64,000 nt of DNA. Origin: Pseudomonadota bacterium (GTDB lineage: Bacteria > Pseudomonadota > Alphaproteobacteria > Sphingomonadales > Sphingomonadaceae). Below the pieces are notes generated by a model. It did no database searches. It had not been told where the DNA came from and saw only the letters and a program-made list of their open reading frames with translations. Each line of letters begins with the position of its first letter. The first letter of the stretch is position 1. A program made the position numbers and the translations under genes. Location: NCBI GenBank assembly GCA_029779535.1, contig JAKPAG010000112.1, positions 96,754 through 160,753 of the forward strand. Reading direction: 5' to 3'. Below, piece by piece: positions 44,692-53,684 of the stretch.

Positions 44692-45381
44692 TCATTCCGA
44701 AAATTCGATCGCATAGCCGGCCGCCCGGACGGTGCGTATCACGCTGTCCGTGCCGGGGCGGTCGACCGCCTGGCGCAGGCGGCGGACGTGGACATCGACC
44801 GTGCGTTCGTCGATGTCGCTGTCCATCCCCCAGACCGCGTCGATCAGCTGGGCGCGCGAATGGACCCGGCCGGGACGTTCCATGAAATGGCGCAGCAGTC
44901 GAAACTCGGTCGGCCCCAGCTTCACCGCCTCGCCCCCCCGGCGGACGCGGTGGGCCACCGGGTCCAGTTCCAGGTCGGCCACGCGCAGCACGCCGTCTTC
45001 CAGCGCGGGGCGGCTGCGGCGCAGCAGCGCCTCGATCCGGGCGAGCAGCTCGCGCGGGGAAAACGGCTTGGTGACGTAATCGTCGGCCCCGGTCTTGAGG
45101 CCGCGGATGCGGTCTTCCTCCTCGCCGCGCGCGGTCAGCATCAGGATCGGCAGGCGGGCCGTCTCCTTGGCCCGGCGCAGCTGGCGGCAGACTTCGATCC
45201 CCGACAGGCTTTCGACCATCCAGTCCAGCACGATCAGGTCGGGCTGGCTTTCGCGGACCATCAGCAGGGCTTCCTCGCCGTCCGGCGTGACGCGCACGTC
45301 ATAGCCTTCGGACTTGAGGTGCCATTCGAGCAGGCCCGAAAGGGCCACGTCATCCTCGACGATGAGGACGGACAGTGCCAT
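44692..45381 (-). CDS. phoB: Phosphate regulon response regulator PhoB
   Basis: 229 residues. Receiver domain with acidic pocket LIVEDD and phospho-acceptor Asp53 in LIVLDWM, Thr/Lys switch at PILMLTARGEEEDRIRGLKTGADDYVTKPFSP. The winged-helix output domain contains GPTEFRLLRHFMERPGRVHSRAQLIDAVWG and RTVDVHVRRLRQAV. It activates promoters with Pho boxes, one of which lies before pstS. Its ATG overlaps the phoU stop (TGATG). Kinase partner is the phoR gene at the other end of the operon. Confidence 0.96.
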   Translation of the reverse strand: MALSVLIVEDDVALSGLLEWHLKSEGYDVRVTPDGEEALLMVRESQPDLIVLDWMVESLSGIEVCRQLRRAKETARLPILMLTARGEEEDRIRGLKTGADDYVTKPFSPRELLARIEALLRRSRPALEDGVLRVADLELDPVAHRVRRGGEAVKLGPTEFRLLRHFMERPGRVHSRAQLIDAVWGMDSDIDERTVDVHVRRLRQAVDRPGTDSVIRTVRAAGYAIEFSE

Positions 45382-46073
45382 CAGTCGACCTCGTCCCCTT
45401 CGACCGGGCTTTCGCGCCCGGCGTGGTACATCCCGGTGGCGGCGAAATAGACCATTTCCGCGACATTGGTGGCGTGATCGCCGATCCGTTCGATGTTGCG
45501 GGTGATGAACAGCAATTGCGCCGCGCTGGAAATGGTCGCCGGGTTTTCCATCATGTGGGCCACCAGGTTGCGGAAGATGCTGTCGTAGAAGTTGTCCAGC
45601 TTCTCGTCGCGCTCGATCACTTCGATCGCCAGCTCCGCATCGCGCGCGCCATAGGCGTTGAGCACGTCGCGGACCATGCCCTGGGCGATTTCGGCCATGG
45701 CCGGGATCAGGATCAGCGGTTCGAACTTCTTCATCCGTTCGATATGGCCGACGCGCTTGGCGATGTTCTTGGCATAGTCGCCGATACGCTCGACCACGCC
45801 GGAAATCTTCAGCGCGGCGATCACGTCGCGCAGGTCGTCGGCCATCGGCGCGCGCAGCGCGATGATCCGCACGGCCAGCCGGTCAACCTCGGCCTCGAGC
45901 GCGTCGAGCCGGGCGTCGGCGGCGACCACGGCATGAGCCTTGGTCTCGTCGCGCTTGACCAGCGCGTCCATCGCGTCCTTGATCGCCACTTCGGCCAGGC
46001 CGCCCATTTCGGCGATCAGCCCGCGCAGCTGGGAAATCTCGTTGTCGAATGCCTTGACGGTATGTTCGGCCAT
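45381..46073 (-). CDS. phoU: Phosphate signalling regulator PhoU
   Basis: 230 residues of two three-helix PhoU repeats (VKAFDNEISQLRGLIAEMGGLAEVAIKDAMDAL... and LNAYGARDAELAIEVIERDEKLDN). Metal-binding acidic positions in RIGDYAKNIAKR and RIGDHATNVAEM are conserved. PhoU links PstSCAB transport to PhoR and keeps the Pho response off when phosphate is plentiful. Eleven bases after pstB. Confidence 0.95.
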   Translation of the reverse strand: MAEHTVKAFDNEISQLRGLIAEMGGLAEVAIKDAMDALVKRDETKAHAVVAADARLDALEAEVDRLAVRIIALRAPMADDLRDVIAALKISGVVERIGDYAKNIAKRVGHIERMKKFEPLILIPAMAEIAQGMVRDVLNAYGARDAELAIEVIERDEKLDNFYDSIFRNLVAHMMENPATISSAAQLLFITRNIERIGDHATNVAEMVYFAATGMYHAGRESPVEGDEVD

Positions 46074-46084
46074 GTGTCCGTTCC

Positions 46085-46852
46085 TCAGCCGTAGCGGCCA
46101 GTGATGTAATCCTTGGTGCGCTCTTCGCGCGGATTGGTGAAGATCTGCGAGGTTTCGCCGTATTCGACCATGGTCCCGAGGTGGAAGAAGGCGGTGCGCT
46201 GCGACACGCGGGCGGCCTGCTGCATCGAATGGGTGACGATGACGATGGCGTAGCGGTCCTTCAACTCGTCGATCAGTTCCTCGATCCGCGCGGTGGCGAT
46301 CGGGTCGAGCGCCGAGCACGGCTCGTCCATCAGGATCACTTCGGGGCTGACGGCGATGGCGCGGGCGATGCACAGGCGCTGCTGCTGCCCGCCCGACAGC
46401 GCGGTGCCGGCGTCCGACAGGCGGTCCTTGACCTCGTCCCACAGGCCGGCGCGGCGCAGCGATTTCTCGACGATGGCGTCCAGTTCGGCCTTGTCCCCGG
46501 CCAGGCCGTGGATGCGCGGACCATAGGCGACGTTTTCGTAGATCGACTTGGGGAACGGGTTGGGCTTCTGGAACACCATGCCGACCCGCGCGCGCAGTTC
46601 GACCACGTCCATGCCGCTGCCGTAGATGTGTTCGCCGTCCAGCCGGATCTCGCCGGTCACGCGGCAGCCGGCGATGGTGTCGTTCATGCGGTTGAGCGTG
46701 CGCAGGAACGTGCTCTTGCCGCAGCCCGACGGGCCGATGAAGGCGGTGACCGCCCCGGTGGAGATGTCGATCGAGACATCGTTGATGGCCTGCTTTTCGC
46801 CGTAAAAGACGTTGACGGCGCGGGCCTCGATCTTGAGTTGCGGGTTGGTCAT
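46085..46852 (-). CDS. pstB: Phosphate ABC transporter ATP-binding protein PstB
   Basis: 255 residues. Walker [20 protein letters not shown] (residues 40-58), signature [14 protein letters not shown], Walker [16 protein letters not shown] and the switch His in [15 protein letters not shown]. Powers phosphate import. It ends [31 protein letters not shown], the usual PstB tail. Four bases after pstA. Confidence 0.97.
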   Translation of the reverse strand: MTNPQLKIEARAVNVFYGEKQAINDVSIDISTGAVTAFIGPSGCGKSTFLRTLNRMNDTIAGCRVTGEIRLDGEHIYGSGMDVVELRARVGMVFQKPNPFPKSIYENVAYGPRIHGLAGDKAELDAIVEKSLRRAGLWDEVKDRLSDAGTALSGGQQQRLCIARAIAVSPEVILMDEPCSALDPIATARIEELIDELKDRYAIVIVTHSMQQAARVSQRTAFFHLGTMVEYGETSQIFTNPREERTKDYITGRYG

Positions 46853-46856
46853 GGGG

Positions 46857-47759
46857 TTACCAGCGAGTCTCGAACTTGTTGCGAAGGTAGATGGCCAGGC
46901 CGTTCATGGCCAGCAGCAGCGCCAGCAGCACGATGATCGCCGCCGAGGTGTTCTGGACAAAGGCCTGGTCGATTTCGTCCGACCACAGGAAGATCTGCAT
47001 CGGCATGACGCTGGCCGGATCGGTGATCCCGCCCGGCGGGGTGGCGACGAAGGCGCGCATCCCGATCATCAGCAGCGGCGCGGTTTCACCCAGCGCACGG
47101 GCCATGCCGATGATCGTGCCGGTGAGGATGCCGGGCAGGGCCAGCGGCAGGACGTGGTGGAACACCGCCTGGACCGGGCTGGCGCCCACCGCCAGCGCGG
47201 CATCGCGGATCGACGGGGGCACGGCCTTCAGCGCGGTGCGCCCGGAAATCACGATCACCGGCATGGTCATCAGCGCCAGGGTCATGCCGCCGACCAGCGG
47301 GCTGGAACGGGGCATGTGCAGCGTGTTGATGAACACCGCCAGGCCCAGCAGGCCGAAGATGATCGATGGGACGGCGGCCAGGTTGTTGATCGACACTTCG
47401 ACCCATTCCACCCAGCGCCGCCCCTTGGGCGCGAATTCCTCAAGATAGACCGCCGCCAGCACGCCCAGCGGGAACGACAGCGCAAGCGTGACGCCCATGG
47501 TCAGGACCGAGCCTTTGGCCGCGCCCCAGATCCCGGCCACGCTGGCCTCGGTCGAATCCGAACCGGTCAGGAACGACCAGTCCAGCCCGCCCAGCCCCCG
47601 CCGAAGCATGGTGAACAGCAGGTAGGCCAGGAACGCCAGGCTGACGCCGATGGCGACCAGGCCAATGATGCGAAAGCGGGCTTCGGCGGCATGGCGGCGC
47701 TTCAGTCGCCGCTGCATGGCAGGGTCCTGCCACTGCGAATGGGGTAGGGCGCTAGTCAT
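46857..47759 (-). CDS. pstA: Phosphate ABC transporter permease PstA
   Basis: 300 residues with six membrane spans. The EAA loop for coupling to PstB is at [39 protein letters not shown] basic N-terminus ([15 protein letters not shown]) is cytoplasmic. It starts eight bases inside the end of pstC. The start at 47759 keeps the usual short leader before RRRHA. Confidence 0.95.
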   Translation of the reverse strand: MTSALPHSQWQDPAMQRRLKRRHAAEARFRIIGLVAIGVSLAFLAYLLFTMLRRGLGGLDWSFLTGSDSTEASVAGIWGAAKGSVLTMGVTLALSFPLGVLAAVYLEEFAPKGRRWVEWVEVSINNLAAVPSIIFGLLGLAVFINTLHMPRSSPLVGGMTLALMTMPVIVISGRTALKAVPPSIRDAALAVGASPVQAVFHHVLPLALPGILTGTIIGMARALGETAPLLMIGMRAFVATPPGGITDPASVMPMQIFLWSDEIDQAFVQNTSAAIIVLLALLLAMNGLAIYLRNKFETRW

Positions 47760-49125
47760 AGGCTTCCCGGTATTTCTTGACCACGCGCAGCGCGACCACG
47801 TTGAGCGCCAGGGTGACGACGAACAGGACCAGCCCCAGGGCAAAGGCCGACAGGGTCTTGGCGCTGTCGAATTCCTGGTCGCCGGTCAGCAGCTGGACGA
47901 TCTGGAAGGTGACCGTGGTCATGCTGTCGAACGGATTGGCGGACAGGCGCGCCGCGGCGCCGGCGGCCATGACCACGATCATGGTTTCGCCGATCGCGCG
48001 GCTGATCGCCAGCATCACGCCCGCAACAATGCCGGGCAGGGCGGCGGGCAGCAGCACCTTCTTGATCGTCTCGCTCTTGGTTGCGCCCATCGCCAGGCTG
48101 CCGTCGCGCATCGCCTGCGGCACGGCGGCAATGCTGTCGTCCGCCATCGAGGAGACGAACGGGATGATCATCACCCCCATCACCATGCCGGCGGCCAGCG
48201 CGCTTTCGGTCGACGGGTTGGCCATGCCCAGCCAGGCGGCGAAATCGCGCACCTGCGGGGCCACGGTCAGCGCGGCGAAATAGCCATAGACCACGGTCGG
48301 GATGCCGGCCAGGATCTCCAGCATGGGCTTCAGCCACTTGCGCAGCGTCGGCGTGGCATACTGGGTCAGGAATACCGCGCTCATCAGGCCCAGCGGGATC
48401 GCCACGATCATGGCGATGATCGCGCCGATGAACAGCGTGCCCCAGAACAATGGCACGGCGCCGAAATCCTTACCCAGTTCGGCATCGGTGCCGATCCGCG
48501 GGGCCCAGTGGGTCCCGGTCAGGAAGTCGATCGGGGAAACGTGGGTAAAGAACAGCCCGGTTTCATACAGCAGCGAAACGATGATCCCCGCCGTGGTCAG
48601 GATCGCCACCAGCGAGGCCAGCAGCAGCCCCAGCAGGGTGGCGCGTTCCACCCTGGTGCGGGCCGGAAAATCGCTGCGCACGCGGGTATAGCCCCAGGCC
48701 GCGCCGGCAAAGCCGACCAGCAGCACCAGCGCCGCGCCGATCAGGCCGAAGCGGGTCTGGATGGCGCCGAACACGGGGGCGAGTTGCTCTGCCTGGGGGT
48801 TGAACGCCCCGGCAAAGGGATCGCGGGCCAGGGCCTGGGCCTCGGCCAGGATCGCGTCGCGTTCCATGTCGAAGGCGGGCAGGCTGGCGGCGGCCGGATC
48901 GGCCAGCACCGACGCGCGCACCAGGCCGGGGGCAATCCCGGCCCATACCGCCCAGACCACCAGCGCCGGGACCAGCGCCCACAGCGCCAGGTGCCAGCCA
49001 TGATAGCTGGGCACGGCGGCAAGCGAGCCGCGCCCCGAATAAAGCGCCTTGGCCCGGGCGCGACCGGCAAACCAGCCGGTCACCCCCAGGCCAAGCACGA
49101 CCAGAAGAACGATCTGGGAAATCAC
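47752..49125 (-). CDS. pstC: Phosphate ABC transporter permease PstC
   Basis: 457 residues, longer than the typical ~320. The permease core is in the C-terminal half: MSAVFLTQYATPTLRKWLKPMLEILAGIPTVVYGYF and the EAA loop PQAMRDGSLAMGATKSETIKKVLLPAALPGIVAGVMLA. The extra N-terminal ~150 residues include two further spans and a periplasmic stretch (LADPAAASLPAFDMERDAILAEAQALA); this long form is common in alphaproteobacteria and is sometimes annotated DUF3333-containing. Overlaps pstA by eight bases. Confidence 0.95.
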   Translation of the reverse strand: MISQIVLLVVLGLGVTGWFAGRARAKALYSGRGSLAAVPSYHGWHLALWALVPALVVWAVWAGIAPGLVRASVLADPAAASLPAFDMERDAILAEAQALARDPFAGAFNPQAEQLAPVFGAIQTRFGLIGAALVLLVGFAGAAWGYTRVRSDFPARTRVERATLLGLLLASLVAILTTAGIIVSLLYETGLFFTHVSPIDFLTGTHWAPRIGTDAELGKDFGAVPLFWGTLFIGAIIAMIVAIPLGLMSAVFLTQYATPTLRKWLKPMLEILAGIPTVVYGYFAALTVAPQVRDFAAWLGMANPSTESALAAGMVMGVMIIPFVSSMADDSIAAVPQAMRDGSLAMGATKSETIKKVLLPAALPGIVAGVMLAISRAIGETMIVVMAAGAAARLSANPFDSMTTVTFQIVQLLTGDQEFDSAKTLSAFALGLVLFVVTLALNVVALRVVKKYREAYD

Positions 49126-49144
49126 GCAGGGTTCTTTCGCTGCA

Positions 49145-50185
49145 TCACTTCAGGGTCGACGGGTCCATCAGGGTGAACTTGGCCGCCACTTCGGCGTTCT
49201 TCGCGCGGACATCGTCCGGCGCGATGACCATGCCCTTGGCCTTCAGGTAACCGTCCGGACCCCAGGCCGCAGCCCACTGCCCGACATAGTCCTTCAGCCC
49301 CTTGATCGCGTTGAGGTGGCCCTGCTTCACGTAGATGTAAAGCGGACGCGCGCCGGGATAGCTGAAGTCGACGATCGACTGGTAGGTCGGCATCACGCCG
49401 GCCATCGGAATGCCCTTCAGCCTGGTCGTGTTTTCTTCGAGGTAGGAGAATCCGAACACGCCGATCGCCTTGGGATTGTCGGAAATCTTCTGGACGATCA
49501 GGTTGTCGTTCTCGCCGGCATCGACATAGGCGCCATCTTCGCGCACACCGGTGCAGATCTTCTTGTGGGCGTCCTTGTCCTTTTCCTTCAAGGCCTTCAT
49601 CGCCGGGTCGGTTTCGCAGCCCTTGGTCAGGATCAGTTCGGCCAGCGCGTCGCGGGTACCCGAAGTCGAGGGCGGACCGTAAACGAGGATCGGTTCGGCC
49701 GGGAGCGACGGGTTGACGTCGGCCCAGGTCTTGGCGGTGTTCGGCTTGCCGAACGGATTGGCCGCCAGCGCCTTGTAGACGTCAAGCGGGGTCAGCTTCA
49801 TGTTCGGGCCATTGGTGCCTTCGGCAAAGGCAATCCCGTCAAGCCCGACCTGGATTTCGATGATGTCCTTGACGCCGTTCTTGGCGCATTCCTCGTACTC
49901 GCTCTTCTTCATGCGGCGCGAGGCATTTTCGATGTCGGGGTGCTGGGCGCCAAGCCCTGCGCAGAACAGCTTCATGCCCGCGCCGGTGCCGGTCGATTCG
50001 ATCACCGGCGACTTGATCCCGGCGGCCTTGGCCGTGGCTTCGGCCACCGCGGTGGCAAACGGATAGACGGTGGAGGACCCCACCGCGCGCACGAAATCGC
50101 GCGAACCGGAGGAACCGCCCGAACCACAGGCGGCCAGCGCCAGCGAGGACAGGGCAACGAGACTGATCGAACGGAACGAAGGCAT
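49145..50185 (-). CDS. pstS: Phosphate-binding lipoprotein PstS
   Basis: 346 residues. The lipobox LALAAC gives a lipid-anchored periplasmic binding protein. RAVGSSTVYPFATAVAE and IESTGTGAGMKLFCAGLG form the phosphate-binding loops, SRRMKKSEYEECAKNG and GPPSTSGTRDALAELILT are other family blocks. High-affinity phosphate capture. It starts about 46 bases after the Pho box, so it is the first gene under PhoB control, ahead of pstCAB-phoU-phoB. Confidence 0.95.
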   Translation of the reverse strand: MPSFRSISLVALSSLALAACGSGGSSGSRDFVRAVGSSTVYPFATAVAEATAKAAGIKSPVIESTGTGAGMKLFCAGLGAQHPDIENASRRMKKSEYEECAKNGVKDIIEIQVGLDGIAFAEGTNGPNMKLTPLDVYKALAANPFGKPNTAKTWADVNPSLPAEPILVYGPPSTSGTRDALAELILTKGCETDPAMKALKEKDKDAHKKICTGVREDGAYVDAGENDNLIVQKISDNPKAIGVFGFSYLEENTTRLKGIPMAGVMPTYQSIVDFSYPGARPLYIYVKQGHLNAIKGLKDYVGQWAAAWGPDGYLKAKGMVIAPDDVRAKNAEVAAKFTLMDPSTLK

Positions 50186-50228
50186 GGCAACCTCTTGGTC
50201 AGGGTGTGTCGAGAGGCCGGATATGAAG

Positions 50229-50250
50229 GTTGCGTGACAGTTTGATGACA
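50229..50250 (-). promoter_or_regulatory. Pho box before pstS
   Basis: Read on the minus strand, two 11-base half sites lie in tandem: TGTCATCAAAC and TGTCACGCAAC, a very good match to the consensus CTGTCAT-A-A-A-CTGTCAC pattern bound by PhoB. A possible -10 (CATATC) follows about ten bases on. It is within the 94-base gap between phoR and pstS, so pst genes can be induced separately from phoR. Confidence 0.88.
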
Positions 50251-50279
50251 TTGCCGCCAGCGCCCGCAAATGCGCGGGT

Positions 50280-51266
50280 TCAGGCCGGAATCAGCGGCAG
50301 TATGAACGATGCCGTGGTGCCCTTGCCGGGCTGGCTGGCAATATCGAATCGGCCGCGGTGCCGTTCCACGATGTGCTTGACGATGGCCAGGCCCAGCCCG
50401 GTGCCGCCGGTGGCGCGGCTGTGGCTGGTATCGGCGCGGTAGAACCGTTCGGTCAGGCGCGGCAGGTGTTCGGGGGCGATGCCCTGGCCTTCGTCATGCA
50501 CGCCCACCGCCACCCGGCCCGCCGGAGTGGCCTCCAGAGTCAGGGTCACGGTGCCGCCCGCCTTGCCATACTTGATCGCATTGTCGATCAGGTTCCGCAG
50601 CACCTGCGCCAGCTGGCCGCGGTCGCCGGCAACCAGGGCAGCCTGGCAATTGGTGGTCAGGGTCACTTCGGCCCGGCTTGCCACTTCGCCCACTGCCTCG
50701 CGCGCCAGGGCCAGCAGATCGACCGGTTCGGTCGGCGCATCGTGCTTCACCGCCTCGATCCGGCTGAGCGACATCAGGTCCTCGATCAGCGCCTGCATCC
50801 GCTTCGCCTCGTGGCGGATGATCCCCAGGAAGCGGCTGCGGGTCGCCTCGTCCGCCCCGGCCTTGGGGTCTTCCAGCGTTTCGACATAGCCCAGGATCGC
50901 GGCGAGCGGCGTGCGCAGTTCGTGGCTGGCATTGGCGACGAAATCGGCATGGGCGCGGGCCACGCTGACCCGCACCGACAAGTCCTCCAGCACCACCAGC
51001 CGCGCGCCGCCGGGCAGTGCGTGGCACGATACCTTCCAGCGGCTGGAACGCACCGACAGCCCTTCGACGATCGCGCTGCCGCCGTGCGGCGAATTGATCA
51101 GCGCCACCACCTGCGGATCACGGATCGCGATGCGGGCGTCCTGCCCGACTACGTGCGCGCCCAGCAGGTCGCGCGCCGCCTGGTTGGCAAAGCTGACCTG
51201 GCCCTGTCGCACGACCAGCGCGGGGGTTTCGAAATGTTCGAGCAGGGCGGTTTCGGCGGCGGTCAT
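50280..51266 (-). CDS. phoR: Phosphate regulon sensor kinase PhoR, no membrane span
   Basis: 328 residues. A small PAS-like sensor (residues 5-95), then the dimerisation/phosphoacceptor domain with His115 in NASHELRTPLAAILGYVETLED and the ATPase domain with N box (LRNLIDNAIKYGK), G1 (HDEGQGIAPEHL), F and G2 (TGLGLAIVKHIVERH). No hydrophobic segment long enough for the membrane is present, unlike E. coli PhoR, so it must be recruited by PhoU/PstB contacts. First gene of the operon. Confidence 0.93.
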   Translation of the reverse strand: MTAAETALLEHFETPALVVRQGQVSFANQAARDLLGAHVVGQDARIAIRDPQVVALINSPHGGSAIVEGLSVRSSRWKVSCHALPGGARLVVLEDLSVRVSVARAHADFVANASHELRTPLAAILGYVETLEDPKAGADEATRSRFLGIIRHEAKRMQALIEDLMSLSRIEAVKHDAPTEPVDLLALAREAVGEVASRAEVTLTTNCQAALVAGDRGQLAQVLRNLIDNAIKYGKAGGTVTLTLEATPAGRVAVGVHDEGQGIAPEHLPRLTERFYRADTSHSRATGGTGLGLAIVKHIVERHRGRFDIASQPGKGTTASFILPLIPA

Positions 51267-51310
51267 CGCCGATCACTCTACCGCGCCGCGCGGCGCGGGC
51301 GCAAGCGCGC

Positions 51311-51634
51311 TCAGCCCAGGGTGTCGAGCGAGACGTAGGGCGCCAGGGCTGCGTGCTTGCGGACGAAGTGGTCCAGCACCGGGCCGTAGATCGGCCGGTC
51401 GAATGCCGCGCCGAACTGCCGGCCCCGGACCCATTGCACCTGGGCAGCAAAGCCATCCAGCCCGTCCGGGCGGACCAGGATGCGCGATCTGATGCGCGGG
51501 GGCTTGTCCGCGACCTCGATGCAGCAGCCGCCGGCCGACAGGTCGATCATGTGGCCAAAGCTGCGCAGCCCGCTTTCCGCGCGCACTTGTACGCGCCACA
51601 GGATCGGGGACCTGGTTTCCTGCCGGGGTTGCAT
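51311..51634 (-). CDS. PilZ domain protein (candidate c-di-GMP receptor)
   Basis: 107 residues. PilZ elements: RQETRSPILWRVQV (RxxxR) and DLSAGGCCIEVADKP (D/N-x-S-x-x-G), 45 bases upstream of phoR on the same strand. Both motifs needed for c-di-GMP binding are present. Begins MQPRQETRSP; an earlier in-frame ATG is possible. It could link c-di-GMP with surface behaviour, but no effector domain is attached. Confidence 0.85.
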   Translation of the reverse strand: MQPRQETRSPILWRVQVRAESGLRSFGHMIDLSAGGCCIEVADKPPRIRSRILVRPDGLDGFAAQVQWVRGRQFGAAFDRPIYGPVLDHFVRKHAALAPYVSLDTLG

Positions 51635-51693
51635 GGGCAGATGCCTAGTGCAAACCTCTAAAACATCGGTAAATCGGCTGGCCGTCAATGCTC

Positions 51694-51964
51694 CCTAGGG
51701 TCAGGCCCCATAAACCGCACCTTCGAGGCGGCAGAATGGCGAACATATCGAACGGAAATTCCCGCCGGGAAGGCTGGTTGCCTTTCCAAGGGAATTTTCG
51801 TTCGAGATGGAAGCCATTCTGCCGTCCCGAGGGATTTGGCCAAAATGGCCTCTCGCCACGTCGAGAAGTATTGAAATATCGACATATTCCTGCGCCTTCC
51901 CTCCTCGCGACAGGCCATTTTGACTCAAACCTCGAAGGTGCGGTTTATGGGGCCTGACCCTAGG
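51694..51964. mobile_element. MITE-like element with perfect 35-bp terminal inverted repeats
   Basis: Bases 51694-51728 and 51930-51964 are exact reverse complements (cctagggtcaggccccata ... ). Inside, a second pair (51729-51763 / 51790-51824) matches in 30 of 35 positions, and a third pair (about 51840-51857 / 51907-51924) in 16 of 18. The composition is more AT-rich than the flanks. It encodes no transposase, so it would be moved in trans by a transposase that recognises the ends. It fills almost all of the 397-base gap between the PilZ and photolyase genes, which holds no gene. Confidence 0.85.
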
Positions 51965-52031
51965 AAGGGGCTGCGCGGCCTTCCCCCGCGGACAGGCTGC
52001 CAGGTGGCCGGGCCTGGCCTAGCCAGCGGGG

Positions 52032-53543
52032 ATGACCGGGCGCACCATCCTGATCCTGGGCGACCAGCTCAGCCCGCAGCTTGCGGCGCTACGCGGCGCG
52101 AACCGCGCGGCCGATCGGGTGCTGATGGCCGAAGTCATGGCCGAGGCGGACTATGTCCCGCATCACCGAAAGAAGCTGGCCTTCGTGTTTTCCGCCATGC
52201 GCCATTTCGCGCAGGACCTGCGCGAGGCGGGTTGGCAGGTGGACTATGTCCGGCTGGACGACCCCGCCAACACCGGCACCCTGGGCGGCGAACTGCGCCG
52301 GGCGATGGCGCGCCATGGGCACGAGCGGGCCGTGGCGACCGAACCGGGCGAATGGCGCCTGCTCCAGGCGATGCGCGGCTGGCCGGGGCTGGAAATCCTG
52401 CCCGACGACCGCTTCCTGGCGGACCGGCATGGCTTTGCCGCCTGGGCCGAAGGGCGCAAGGGCCTCAGGATGGAGCATTTCTACCGCCTGATGCGGCGCA
52501 AGACCGGGCTGCTGATGGACGGCGGCGAACCCGCTGGCGGGCGGTGGAATTTCGATGCCGAGAACCGCAGCCGGGCCGATCCCGATCTCGCCATGCCAAG
52601 CCCGCCGCGCTTTGCCCCCGATGCGATCACCCGCGAAGTGCTCGACATGGTCGCGGCGCGCTTTCCGGACCGGTTCGGCACGCTCGAGCCGTTCTGGTTC
52701 GCTGTCACGCGGACCGATGCGGAGGCCGCCTTTGCCCACTTCCTGCGCCACGCCTTGCCCCGGTTCGGCACTTACCAGGACGCGATGCTGGCGGGGCAGC
52801 CGTTCCTGTTCCACGCGGTCGTTTCCACCTATCTCAACGCCGGGCTGCTCGATCCGCTGGCGATGTGCCGCGCGGTCGAGGCGGAATGGCGCGCCGGGCG
52901 GGCAGCGCTCAACAGCGCGGAAGGGTTCATCCGCCAGATCATTGGCTGGCGCGAATTCGTGCGCGGGATCTACTGGTGGCGGATGCCGGGCTATGACCGG
53001 GTCAATGCGCTGGACGCCCACCGCCCGCTGCCTGAATTCTACTGGAGCGGCGAGACGGACCTTGCCTGCCTGCGCGCCTGCATCACCCAGACCCGCGACG
53101 AAGCCTATGCCCACCACATCCAGCGGCTGATGGTGACCGGCAATTTCGCGCTGCTTGCCGGTATCGACCCCCATGCGCTGCACGAATGGTACCTGGCGGT
53201 CTATGCCGATGCCTACGAATGGGTCGAGCTGCCCAACACCGTCGGGATGAGCCAGTTTGCCGATGGCGGGCTGCTGGCCAGCAAGCCCTATGCCGCCAGC
53301 GGCGCCTATATCGACCGGATGAGCGACTATTGCCGGACCTGCACCTATGACGTGAAGGCCAAGGCCGGGCCGCGTGCCTGTCCGTTCAACCTGCTCTACT
53401 GGCACTTCGTGGCGCGCCACCGCGAGCGGCTGGCGCGCAATCCGCGCATGGCCCAGGCGGTGCGGACGTGGGAGCGGTTCGCGCCTGACCGGCAGGACCA
53501 GCTACGGCGCGATTCCGAGCGGTTTCTGGCCGGCCTTGCCTGA
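52032..53543 (+). CDS. FeS-type cryptochrome/photolyase (FeS-BCP/CryPro, PhrB-like)
   Basis: 503 residues. N-terminal antenna-binding alpha/beta domain [21 protein letters not shown]-terminal helical FAD domain. Cys346, Cys434, Cys437 and Cys450 have exactly the spacing (88, 3, 13) of the [4Fe-4S] ligands C350/C438/C441/C454 in Agrobacterium PhrB, a (6-4) photolyase. So this is a DNA-repairing photolyase or blue-light receptor of the iron-sulfur branch; PhrB-type enzymes use a ribityllumazine antenna. Its 3' end overlaps the DUF2256 gene. It starts after the MITE-like element and lies with folE and a LOV regulator. Confidence 0.93.
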   Translation: MTGRTILILGDQLSPQLAALRGANRAADRVLMAEVMAEADYVPHHRKKLAFVFSAMRHFAQDLREAGWQVDYVRLDDPANTGTLGGELRRAMARHGHERAVATEPGEWRLLQAMRGWPGLEILPDDRFLADRHGFAAWAEGRKGLRMEHFYRLMRRKTGLLMDGGEPAGGRWNFDAENRSRADPDLAMPSPPRFAPDAITREVLDMVAARFPDRFGTLEPFWFAVTRTDAEAAFAHFLRHALPRFGTYQDAMLAGQPFLFHAVVSTYLNAGLLDPLAMCRAVEAEWRAGRAALNSAEGFIRQIIGWREFVRGIYWWRMPGYDRVNALDAHRPLPEFYWSGETDLACLRACITQTRDEAYAHHIQRLMVTGNFALLAGIDPHALHEWYLAVYADAYEWVELPNTVGMSQFADGGLLASKPYAASGAYIDRMSDYCRTCTYDVKAKAGPRACPFNLLYWHFVARHRERLARNPRMAQAVRTWERFAPDRQDQLRRDSERFLAGLA

Positions 53544-53672
53544 CCGGCAGCGGTCGGAACAATACTTCACCTGGTCCCAGTCGCGCGCCCACTTGCGCCG
53601 CCAGGCAAACGGACGCCCGCAGGCCAGGCACGGCTTGCTCGGCAGATCGGCCTTGCGGCGCATCCTGGGCAT
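53502..53672 (-). CDS. DUF2256 domain-containing protein
   Basis: 56 residues, overlapping the 3' end of the photolyase gene by 42 bases. It reads [20 protein letters not shown] and continues [25 protein letters not shown]. The four Cys (CLAC ... CSDRC) form a zinc ribbon, the DUF2256 hallmark. DUF2256 genes are often found beside iron-sulfur cryptochrome/photolyases, as here, hinting at a shared role, possibly in cofactor handling or DNA binding. Function unknown. Confidence 0.88.
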   Translation of the reverse strand: MPRMRRKADLPSKPCLACGRPFAWRRKWARDWDQVKYCSDRCRSGKAGQKPLGIAP

Positions 53673-53684
53673 GGCGGGCCTCGC

